From Synergistaceae bacterium (GTDB taxonomy: Bacteria > Synergistota > Synergistia > Synergistales > Aminobacteriaceae), in the NCBI GenBank assembly GCA_017445205.1, contig JAFSUP010000092.1:1-32073 (forward strand): DNA of 32,073 bases, in the 5' to 3' direction. Every line of letters begins with the position of its first letter. Position 1 is the first letter of the stretch. A program made the position numbers and the translations under genes. This document shows, one piece after another, positions 7,105-13,539 of the stretch. The notes beneath the pieces are model-generated. The model was given only the letters and a program-made list of their open reading frames with translations. It made no database searches and was not told the origin of the DNA.

Positions 7105-7530
7105 CTAATCTGTAATTTCGATGCCCATTGAACGTGCAGTGCCTTCGATCATGCGCATAGCGGCTTCGATGTCGTTAGCGTTGAGATCTTTCATTTTCAT
7201 TTCTGCGATCTCTTTGACTTTAGCACGCGCCAATTTTGCAACTTTAGTTTTGTTCGGAACGCCTGAAGCCGTTTCGATTCCGGCGGCTTTCTTGAGTAAA
7301 ACGGCGGCCGGAGGCGTCTTAAGCTCAAACGTAAAACTTCTGTCGGCGTAAACCGTAATAACCGCAGGGATTATTAAGCCTGCCTGATCTTGAGTTTTTG
7401 CGTTAAACTGCTTGCAAAACTCCATGATATTCACGCCGTGCTGACCAAGCGCAGGGCCTACAGGGGGCGCGGGTGTCGCTTTGCCGGCTGGCAGTTGTAA
7501 TTTAATCTGCCCTACAACTTTCTTAGCCAT
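7105..7530 (-). CDS. rplK: 50S ribosomal protein L11
   Basis: 141 residues, exactly the usual length. The N-terminal domain has the [21 protein letters not shown] signature ([16 protein letters not shown] start). The C-terminal rRNA-binding domain contains [12 protein letters not shown] and ends [11 protein letters not shown]11 lies in the GTPase-associated centre beside L10. The ribosome binding site is a weaker AAAGGAAA. It lies between nusG and rplA, all on the same strand. Confidence 0.97.
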   Translation of the reverse strand: MAKKVVGQIKLQLPAGKATPAPPVGPALGQHGVNIMEFCKQFNAKTQDQAGLIIPAVITVYADRSFTFELKTPPAAVLLKKAAGIETASGVPNKTKVAKLARAKVKEIAEMKMKDLNANDIEAAMRMIEGTARSMGIEITD

Positions 7531-7593
7531 GATAAAAATTTTCCTTTCTGTTCTTAGTTGTTCTTAATTATATATTTGCAAAAAAATTATTGC

Positions 7594-8118
7594 CTAAATC
7601 TTCTCAACGGCTTTGTAATCTTTGTCAAGAGTAGCGTTTCCAACAATAAATTTAACTCTGTTTTTCGTTACTTCGACAACTTGGCCGGTGTAGCCTTTCC
7701 CCGGGCCTTCTTCAATAATTCTGACGGTGTCGCCGGGATTGATGTCTAGCTCAACTTTCGGGCCTTCTTCGGTATCTTGCTTCATTTCGGCCATGATTCT
7801 ATCGACTTCTTCTTGAGAAAGCGGAATCGGGTGAGTTCCTGCTCCAATGAAGCCTGTTACGCCCGGTGTATGTCTGACAGCGTACCAAGATTGCTCATCA
7901 AGAATCATTTCGACCATTACATAACTAGGATAGAGTTTACGAACGACCTCGCGACTTTTGCCATTTGTAACTACGATTCGCTTTTCAGTAGGCACGAGAA
8001 CGTTAAAAATTTTATCCTGCATGTTCATGGCCGCAATACGCTGCCGCAAGTCTGCTTCTACTCGTTTTTCATAACTTGCGTACGTCTGAACAACGTACCA
8101 CTGACGATCGCCAGACAT
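7594..8118 (-). CDS. nusG: Transcription elongation/antitermination factor NusG
   Basis: 174 residues. The N-terminal NGN domain (MSGDRQWYVVQTYASYEKRVEADL, with VLVPTEKRIVVTNGKSREV) contacts RNA polymerase. The HTPGVTGFIG segment precedes a linker, and a C-terminal KOW domain (GDTVRIIEEGPGKGYTGQV) binds S10 or Rho. It starts 6 nt after the secE stop without a clear Shine-Dalgarno, so translation is probably coupled to secE. Confidence 0.96.
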   Translation of the reverse strand: MSGDRQWYVVQTYASYEKRVEADLRQRIAAMNMQDKIFNVLVPTEKRIVVTNGKSREVVRKLYPSYVMVEMILDEQSWYAVRHTPGVTGFIGAGTHPIPLSQEEVDRIMAEMKQDTEEGPKVELDINPGDTVRIIEEGPGKGYTGQVVEVTKNRVKFIVGNATLDKDYKAVEKI

Positions 8119-8124
8119 TGAACC

Positions 8125-8337
8125 TTAACCCAATAACGCGCTAAAGAGCCACGCAAGAAGAAAATCTATAAGTCCTAGATACAACGAAACACAAAGCGTA
8201 AAAACGATTACTACTAATGTCCAATACCACATTTGTCTTCGTGTCGGCCAAGTTACTTTTTTAAGTTCGGCTTTGGCTTCACGAATGAAATTCATGATTG
8301 AAGACATCTTTGTGTTTTTTTCTGCTGCTTTTGCCAT
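8125..8337 (-). CDS. secE: Preprotein translocase subunit SecE
   Basis: 70 residues, the short single-membrane-segment form. A charged amphipathic stretch (FIREAKAELKKVTWPTRRQMW, with the conserved KKVTWPTR motif) is followed by one transmembrane helix at about 44-66. SecE clamps SecY in the SecYEG channel. AAGGAT precedes the ATG. It lies between tRNA-Trp and nusG, a widespread arrangement. Confidence 0.96.
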   Translation of the reverse strand: MAKAAEKNTKMSSIMNFIREAKAELKKVTWPTRRQMWYWTLVVIVFTLCVSLYLGLIDFLLAWLFSALLG

Positions 8338-8361
8338 TTGCTTTATCCTTTGCCAAAAAAA

Positions 8362-8437
8362 TGGCAGGCCCGGTAGGACTCGAACCTACAGCCCCCGGTT
8401 TTGGAGACCAGTGCTCTGCCAATTGAGCCACGGACCT
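8362..8437 (-). tRNA. trnW: tRNA-Trp (anticodon CCA)
   Basis: 76 nt on the minus strand. The acceptor stem AGGTCCG/CGGGCCT includes one G·U pair. The D-arm is GCTCAATTGGCAGAGC. The anticodon stem-loop CTGGT-CTCCAAA-ACCGG gives anticodon CCA. The T-arm is GTAGG-TTCGAGT-CCTAC, then discriminator G and an encoded CCA end. Location between rpmG and secE matches many bacteria. Confidence 0.96.
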
Positions 8438-8496
8438 GCGTGAAAACTACGAGCTAAATTTTACAACAAGTTTCAGTCTTTGGCAACTCTAAAATT

Positions 8497-8646
8497 TTAT
8501 TTTGACTCTTTATGAAGCACAGAAGCGTTGCACCACTTACAATATTTTTTGAGTTCGAGTTTCTTCTGCTGCTTTTTTTTGTTTACTGTCGTTGTGTAAT
8601 TACGTCTTTTGCACTGGGTACAAGTAAGTCCCACTATATCCGCCAT
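8497..8646 (-). CDS. rpmG: 50S ribosomal protein L33 (zinc-binding form)
   Basis: A 49-residue gene, [20 protein letters not shown] ... [17 protein letters not shown]. It has the L33 pattern with both CxxC pairs (C9/C12 and C36/C39) expected to bind zinc, so this is the C+ form rather than a zinc-free paralogue. AAAGGA lies upstream. It heads the rpmG-tRNA-secE-nusG-rplKAJL unit and follows an extended -10 promoter at 8683-8691. Confidence 0.95.
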   Translation of the reverse strand: MADIVGLTCTQCKRRNYTTTVNKKKQQKKLELKKYCKWCNASVLHKESK

Positions 8647-8682
8647 TTTGAAAAATTCCTTTCTTAAATTTTAGATTGCGTT

Positions 8683-8691
8683 ATTGTAGCA
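8683..8691 (-). promoter_or_regulatory. Extended -10 promoter for the rpmG-secE-nusG-rpl cluster
   Basis: On the minus strand TGCTACAAT, an extended -10 with one mismatch, lies 37 bp before the rpmG ATG. No good -35 is visible. The same TGCTA(T/C)AAT word precedes the ferredoxin gene. Confidence 0.5.
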
Positions 8692-8703
8692 CAAAAAAGT
8701 TTT

Positions 8704-9349
8704 TTATTTCGGAACTGAAGCGAAGAGTTTCATTTTCTTTTGCACGATGTTATATCTTGGATTCGCCTTTTTAATCAGCGAGGCCATTACTTCGGGGTCG
8801 TCGGGCAAATGATAAGTGCAAAGCGCCAACTTCGGAGCAAAATTTTTCAAAGTCTCTTGCGCGCCTGCAAGCATATGACGCTCGAAGCCTTCGATGTCAG
8901 CTTTTATGAAATCGACGCGAGGCAAATTATGTTCGCGGACAAAATCATCTATGCTGATTGTTTCGACTTGTTCTTTTGATGTAGTTTCAAAATAATTTCT
9001 AAGTGAAGCACCGCTGTTGTTGTCGGGATTAAGATTTAATGAAGCTACTGAAGTTTTATCTGAAATTCCTTTTTGAATAGGAACGATGTAACCATTTAAT
9101 TTCGCGGTCTGTTCGAGATATTTGAAATTTTCTTTTGAGGGTTCAAACGCGTAAACAATACCCCCCAGAGCGAACTTTTACAGAGGCATAAGCGGCAAAG
9201 TCGCCGATCCAACTGCCGCAATCTAAAACAACGTCGCCCGGCTCGACTGTAACGTTCACTTTATCATTCACAAGTCCGTAAAGATCTTCGGCCAAAAATT
9301 TTTCGCATTCATCAAAAGTTTTTTCGTCGTAACGATCCTCAAAACGCAT
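8704..9349 (-). pseudogene. FkbM-type SAM methyltransferase, frameshifted at a G6 run
   Basis: Two frames together encode one FkbM-family methyltransferase of about 214 residues. The first segment (from ATG 9349) has the SAM-binding motif VVLDCGSWIGDFAAYA and runs out at TGA (9143-9145). The second frame resumes as GGIVYAFEPSKENFKYLEQ and continues without a stop through VDFIKADIEGFERHML to the TAA at 8704-8706. The switch sits at six G on the coding strand (plus-strand C6, 9161-9166). With five G the frame is continuous. FkbM enzymes O-methylate sugars or polyketides and often sit in surface-glycan loci. No Shine-Dalgarno is seen before the ATG, and an in-frame TGA lies one codon upstream, so the 5' end may be truncated too. 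This could be a true null, a slippage-controlled gene or an assembly error. Confidence 0.8.
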
Positions 9350-9465
9350 GTATCAACACAGCTTGCATGAATTTCAAGCTGACACTCTCCTTCGTGTGAT
9401 AGAAATTTTTTCAGCCTTATAATATATTGCTCAAAAAAATTTTGTTGAAAGCTGTGTGAAAAAAT

Positions 9466-10077
9466 TTGTTGCGCAAAAAAATTTTAGATTATTTCAAAAT
9501 CGATGGGACGCCCGGCGGCAATCAGGAATGGTTACCCGAATGGGATATGAACATGGGAGGCTGTGCCGCTGTAACGGCGTGCGACATTTGCATTTTTTTA
9601 TCTCGACTTCAAAACGAAAAATTTAGGACGCTTTACCCGTTCGACGCTGGAAATTTATCGCGCATAGATTTTATAAAATTTGCTTCGATCATGAAACCGT
9701 TTTTGACCCCGCGTTATCATGGAATTGATTATCTTGAAACTTATATTTGCGGCTTCTATGATTACATGAAAGAAATTAAAAATGAAGTTTTGACCCTAGA
9801 AGGAATTTCTGGAAATGTCGATTATGAAACTTTCGCTGCTGCTATTGTAAATCAAATTGACAGAAATTTTCCGGTGCCATTCTTAATGCTAATGCACCAC
9901 GATATTAAACTCGATGATTTTCAGTGGCATTGGTTTAATTTGGCGGGCTATGAAGAAACTGAAAACGATATTAAAGTTATGACCGTTACGTATGCCGAGT
10001 ATCAATGGTTCAGTCTTCGCAACATGCACGACACGCGCAACGAACGCAAAGGCGGAATTATTAAAATTAGGAGTTAG
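9466..10077 (+). CDS. Uncharacterised Cys/His protein, possibly C39-like peptidase fold
   Basis: About 203 residues. I do not recognise a named family with certainty. A GGCAAVTACDICIFL segment around residue 33 resembles the nucleophile helix of C39-like cysteine peptidases (GC-A-TA). Late in the protein a His in WHWFNLAGYEE and nearby acidic residues could complete a Cys-His pair. No signal peptide or transmembrane segment is seen, so it is probably cytosolic. The start is unsure: the frame opens after a TGA at 9457-9459, with TTG at 9466 or 9469 and no Shine-Dalgarno, so the 5' end may be truncated. The C-terminal residues IRS and the stop TAG are supplied by the heptad-repeat tract beginning at 10066. 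Confidence 0.55.
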   Translation: MLRKKILDYFKIDGTPGGNQEWLPEWDMNMGGCAAVTACDICIFLSRLQNEKFRTLYPFDAGNLSRIDFIKFASIMKPFLTPRYHGIDYLETYICGFYDYMKEIKNEVLTLEGISGNVDYETFAAAIVNQIDRNFPVPFLMLMHHDIKLDDFQWHWFNLAGYEETENDIKVMTVTYAEYQWFSLRNMHDTRNERKGGIIKIRS

Positions 10078-10125
10078 GCGTGAGGAGTGAGAAGTTAAAA
10101 ACTTCTTACTTTCTCCTTTGCTCCC
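10066..10125. repeat. Heptad-repeat tract A (hairpin form) overlapping a gene end
   Basis: Period-7 degenerate repeats: ATTAGGA GTTAGGC GTGAGGA GTGAGAA GTTAAAA, then the complementary ACTTCTT ACTTTCT CCTTTGC. The two halves can fold (AGAAGTT/AACTTCT core, outer AGGAG/CTCCT). The tract supplies the final codons and TAG of the upstream gene and may act as its terminator or RNA-end hairpin. Confidence 0.75.
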
Positions 10126-10241
10126 TTGGGAATTTTTAAAAAGTCAAACACGTTTGCACCTCTGTTAAGTTAAAATTGATTTTGGATTTTTACATTATAG
10201 CACGCACGGCAGGAGCCCAGCTGGCAGAGGAGGATTTCAAA

Positions 10242-10499
10242 ATGTTCAAGTGTGATTGTTGTGGTCAATGTTGCAAGAATGTCGGCAAAGTAAAAATTTT
10301 AGAGCGTCTCGCTGACGAATCGGGGGCATGCAGATTTTTAGACGCGGAAAAAAATTTGTGCAAAATTTATAAATCACGGCCATTATTTTGCAACGTTGAC
10401 GCTATGTTTAAAGTTTTCTTTGAAGACAAAATGACACGCGAAGAATTTTACAATTTGAATTATGAAGTCTGCGAAAAATTAAAAAAGCGCATTATATAA
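10242..10499 (+). CDS. YkgJ/UPF0153-type cysteine cluster protein
   Basis: 85 residues starting MFKCDCCGQCCKNVG. The CxCCxxCC cluster, followed by a CRFLDAEKNLCKIYKSRPLFC segment, is the pattern of the YkgJ family, proposed to bind zinc or an iron-sulfur cluster. No reaction is known. I start at the ATG at 10242 because GAGGAGG lies 7-8 nt upstream; the frame stays open back to a TTG at 10176, but that extension has no ribosome binding site. It is separated from the tract A hairpin by about 115 bp and lies 36 bp before the lytic transglycosylase gene, so the two may be cotranscribed. Confidence 0.75.
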   Translation: MFKCDCCGQCCKNVGKVKILERLADESGACRFLDAEKNLCKIYKSRPLFCNVDAMFKVFFEDKMTREEFYNLNYEVCEKLKKRII

Positions 10500-10535
10500 T
10501 ATTCAAAATTTTTTTTAAGGAGACTTCAATTTTAT

Positions 10536-12488
10536 ATGCACAAAAAATTTTTCCCCGCGATTTTGTTTTTATTAATCTTCGCGTCGTGTTCGTATGGTGC
10601 GGAGAGCTTGAAAAATCTTTTTTGGCGACGCGCTTGGCCGGAGATGGAAACACAATTTAATTCGCTCAAAAAGAAAACTGCAAACGACTACTCGCTCATG
10701 GCCAACGCTTACAGATTTCAAAATAAATGGCAAGAAGCCGTCGAACTTCTCGAAACTCATTCAAAAAATTTCCCGGCGTCCGTTCGTCCTTACGCTGATA
10801 TGACACGGCTGCTCGGCTACGAAAATCTTAATCAAGATAAAAAAGCTCTAACGCTCGCGGACAGTCTCTATAAAAACGCTCCGGCAGATCTGAAATATTA
10901 TGTCGCACTCGCTCAATATCGAATTTATGACAAAAATCAGGATTCAAAAAATTCTCTTTCAGCGTTAAATCGAATGTTGGCGAACGCAGGCACCGATGAA
11001 CGAAAAATTTACACACTCACGCGCTTGATAAAATTTAACACAAGCAATCAAGTTGAAAATGCCTTGAAGCTGCTAGAACTTCAAGGGAGCAACAAAGAGG
11101 CCGCGGCGGTGTTATCGCAAGTTAAAAACATGAACAACAATATCAAAACGGCGCTTGGAATTTATCATCACACTATGGGCGAAAATCAAAAGGCTCTCGA
11201 ATATCTGAACACAGCGACGGGACGCAAGGCTCTTTATTACAAAGCGTGGGCGAACTCGCGATTGAAACAAAACGATAACGCTTTGAATTTGTGGGGCAAT
11301 CTCGCAATAAGTGGCAACTCTTACGCAGCTAGCTCCGTAACTCGTCTCGGCAATCTTGCTAAAGACAAAGGCATGAAAGAAAAGACTATGCGAGTTCTTG
11401 AAAGAATTGCACGAGAACGTCGCGGAAATGTTCAGGCGCGCGCTCTTCAGGCTCTTGTTAATCTCACTGGCAAAGACAATCCGCAAGCAAGAGATATTTA
11501 CGAAGCTCAAATTTTGAAATCTTTCCCCGGCACAAATTTTTCTTTCAATGTCTTATGGGCGAGAGCTTGGCGAAATCTCGACGCCGGTAACGCTGCCGAG
11601 GCCGTGAAATTATTTCGACAGACCGACGCGCCGGACGTTACTTTTTATAAACGCGCAAGAATTTTATATTGGCTCGCTCACGCGCAACAACTCGCTGGGC
11701 AAAAACAAGCCGCGCAAAACACTCTTAACACTCTCAAAAATAAATATCCGCTCACGATTTACGGACTTTTGATTAATCCGAATCCCAAAATTCTCAATGG
11801 AACAAACCCGAATTTGAATCTCAAGCCCTCGGAGCTCGAAGAATGGGGATTTATTAATCACGCTTACTTAAGGCTCTCACGCCCGAAGGCAACCGCGCGG
11901 GAATTATATCGAGCTTTGATTTTGTCGCAATGGCTCGGGCTCGAAGAAAGTTACTCCGAAGCTCGCAGGCTTGAATCTTTAATGACTTCTAGTGCGACGC
12001 TTTATCGTTCGGACTTAGAAGCGCTTTATCCGCGGCCTTATAAAAATCTCGTTGACGCTGCGGCCAAACAGTACGGCGTCGAAAATAATTTCGTTTGGGC
12101 GATAATGCGTCAGGAAAGTGCGTTCAAAGTCAGCGCTAAGAGTTGGGTCGGTGCGGCGGGATTGATGCAACTTATGCCCGCTACTGCTAAAGAAGAGGCC
12201 AAGCGCGCGGGGCTCAAAAATTACGATTTATACAACGCAAGCGACAATATTAAATTAGGAACGTCGCACTTAGGTTGGCTCGGCAAAAATTTCGCGAGAA
12301 AAGAATACGTCATGGCAGCGTACAACGCTGGAAGCGGCAACGCTCGTAAATGGCTCAAAGCCGTAGGTGAACGCGCAGACTTGCCACACTGGATCGAGGC
12401 CGTGAAATTCGACGAAACTAACGGCTATGTTCAAAGAGTTTCAGCGAATTTAGAAATTTACAGACTGCTTTATGGCAATGTCAGATAA
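10536..12488 (+). CDS. Soluble-type lytic murein transglycosylase (Slt family)
   Basis: 650 residues, close to E. coli Slt70. A signal peptide (MHKKFFPAILFLLIFASCSYGA; FASC could be a weak lipobox) is followed by a long alpha-superhelical region of TPR-like repeats (about 25-490). A C-terminal SLT domain (about 505-640) has the catalytic Glu527 in MRQESAF, the GLMQLMPATA motif and MAAYNAGSGNARKW. It cleaves the MurNAc-GlcNAc bond of peptidoglycan with 1,6-anhydroMurNAc formation, in the periplasm. AAGGAGA lies 12 nt before the ATG. The 3' end overlaps tilS by 17 nt, indicating translational coupling. A periplasmic superhelical Slt supports a diderm host. Confidence 0.92.
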   Translation: MHKKFFPAILFLLIFASCSYGAESLKNLFWRRAWPEMETQFNSLKKKTANDYSLMANAYRFQNKWQEAVELLETHSKNFPASVRPYADMTRLLGYENLNQDKKALTLADSLYKNAPADLKYYVALAQYRIYDKNQDSKNSLSALNRMLANAGTDERKIYTLTRLIKFNTSNQVENALKLLELQGSNKEAAAVLSQVKNMNNNIKTALGIYHHTMGENQKALEYLNTATGRKALYYKAWANSRLKQNDNALNLWGNLAISGNSYAASSVTRLGNLAKDKGMKEKTMRVLERIARERRGNVQARALQALVNLTGKDNPQARDIYEAQILKSFPGTNFSFNVLWARAWRNLDAGNAAEAVKLFRQTDAPDVTFYKRARILYWLAHAQQLAGQKQAAQNTLNTLKNKYPLTIYGLLINPNPKILNGTNPNLNLKPSELEEWGFINHAYLRLSRPKATARELYRALILSQWLGLEESYSEARRLESLMTSSATLYRSDLEALYPRPYKNLVDAAAKQYGVENNFVWAIMRQESAFKVSAKSWVGAAGLMQLMPATAKEEAKRAGLKNYDLYNASDNIKLGTSHLGWLGKNFARKEYVMAAYNAGSGNARKWLKAVGERADLPHWIEAVKFDETNGYVQRVSANLEIYRLLYGNVR

Positions 12489-13539
12489 ATTTTATAAATC
12501 CGAAATCCCTTTTGAACTTTCAGATTATGTTCTAAAAAAATATTTTGAAGACACGGGCAAGCGTCAAGGCTGGTTCCCGGCAAATAACAGGGGCGCCGTT
12601 ATCGCAGTATCGGGCGGCGGCGATTCTGTTGCGCTGCTGTGGCTCTTTCATAAATTTTATGATGGAAAAATTTTTGTCGTTCATGTCAACCACGGAATTA
12701 GAGGACACGAAGCCGACGAAGATGAAAATTTTGTGATGAAACTCGCTCAAGAGTTCGGAGTCGAAGCTGCCGCAGAAAAAATTAACGTCCCTGAACAAAA
12801 ATTAAAAGGTGAATCGCTAGAAGCCGCGGCCCGTCGTCTAAGACGCGAGGCAATTTGCGAAATAATCCATCAAAAATTTCCTACTTCCTACTTTCTAACT
12901 CCTACTTGCTTTCTTGGACACAATCGCGACGACTTGGCCGAAACTGTTTTATTTAATATTTTGCGAGGCTCCGGGATTCGTGGCGCCGTCGGAATGACCG
13001 AATGCACAGAATATAACGAAATAAAATTTTTTCGGCCGCTCTTAGGACTTCGGCGCGATTTTTTGCGGGAGATTTTGAAAGTCAGAAAAATTCCTTGGCG
13101 CGACGACAGCACTAACAACGAAACCGAATACACTCGAAATTTCATTCGATTGAAGATTCTTCCATTGATAAATAGCAAAATTAATTCTTCCGCCATTGAA
13201 CACCTTGCAAATTTTGGCGAAGACATGCGCGCATTAAGACAGGCTGAAGACGAACGAAGCCGAGAATTATTAGAGCGTTGCAGGGATTCAGATTTTCAAA
13301 ATTTAGTTTTAAGTCGAAAAATTTTGCGCACGTTCACGAACGAAGAAAGAGCTTTAGTAATTCGTGAGGCCGGGCGAAATTTAAATCTGAAAACTTTATC
13401 GCGCGAACGTTGCGAAAAACTTGCGAATTTAATTGCGAAGTCGTCAAATTTTATTTTTCAATGGAGCAGAAAAATGACAATTAAAAGTGAAAATGGCAAA
13501 ATAATTTTTGAAGGGAGCGAAAACGAAAATGACGCTTGA
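12472..13539 (+). CDS. tilS: tRNA(Ile)-lysidine synthase, with a repeat-derived insertion
   Basis: 355 residues. The PP-loop ATP-binding motif SGGGDS is at 47-52, VHVNHGIRG follows, and GHNRDDLAET is the family's second signature at 149-158. The enzyme converts C34 of the AUA-reading tRNA-Ile to lysidine and is normally essential. Between the RREAICEII helix and GHNRDD lie residues 136-147 (FPTSYFLTPTCF), encoded by heptad tract B. This spacing is about 6-7 residues longer than in E. coli or B. subtilis TilS as I recall them. The frame stays open, so the gene is probably functional. Start ATG 12472 or 12478; no good Shine-Dalgarno, overlapping slt. The 3' end overlaps the hook protein gene by 11 nt. 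Confidence 0.93.
   Translation: MAMSDKFYKSEIPFELSDYVLKKYFEDTGKRQGWFPANNRGAVIAVSGGGDSVALLWLFHKFYDGKIFVVHVNHGIRGHEADEDENFVMKLAQEFGVEAAAEKINVPEQKLKGESLEAAARRLRREAICEIIHQKFPTSYFLTPTCFLGHNRDDLAETVLFNILRGSGIRGAVGMTECTEYNEIKFFRPLLGLRRDFLREILKVRKIPWRDDSTNNETEYTRNFIRLKILPLINSKINSSAIEHLANFGEDMRALRQAEDERSRELLERCRDSDFQNLVLSRKILRTFTNEERALVIREAGRNLNLKTLSRERCEKLANLIAKSSNFIFQWSRKMTIKSENGKIIFEGSENENDA
12878..12914 (+). repeat. Heptad-repeat tract B inside tilS
   Basis: TTCCTAC TTCCTAC TTTCTAA CTCCTAC TTGCTTT: five period-7 units in the coding sequence, matching the intergenic tracts. It is read in frame as PTSYFLTPTCF. Three heptads are 21 nt, so they can be inserted without a frameshift. Confidence 0.8.

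Noticed and set aside
9354-9458. Inverted repeat ACACAGCTT ... AAGCTGTGT flanking the FkbM/C39-like gap, as mobile-element ends
   Set aside because: Only 9 bp, enclosing about 85 bp with no coding capacity and no target duplication; probably chance.
11112-11510. Long antisense reading frames within slt, tilS, the hook gene and the helicase
   Set aside because: They lack ribosome binding sites and recognisable domains and are explained by codon bias of the genes on the other strand.
13508-13528. Earlier start of the hook protein at 13508
   Set aside because: That TTG start lies upstream of and partly within the GAAGGGAGCG ribosome binding site for the ATG at 13529.
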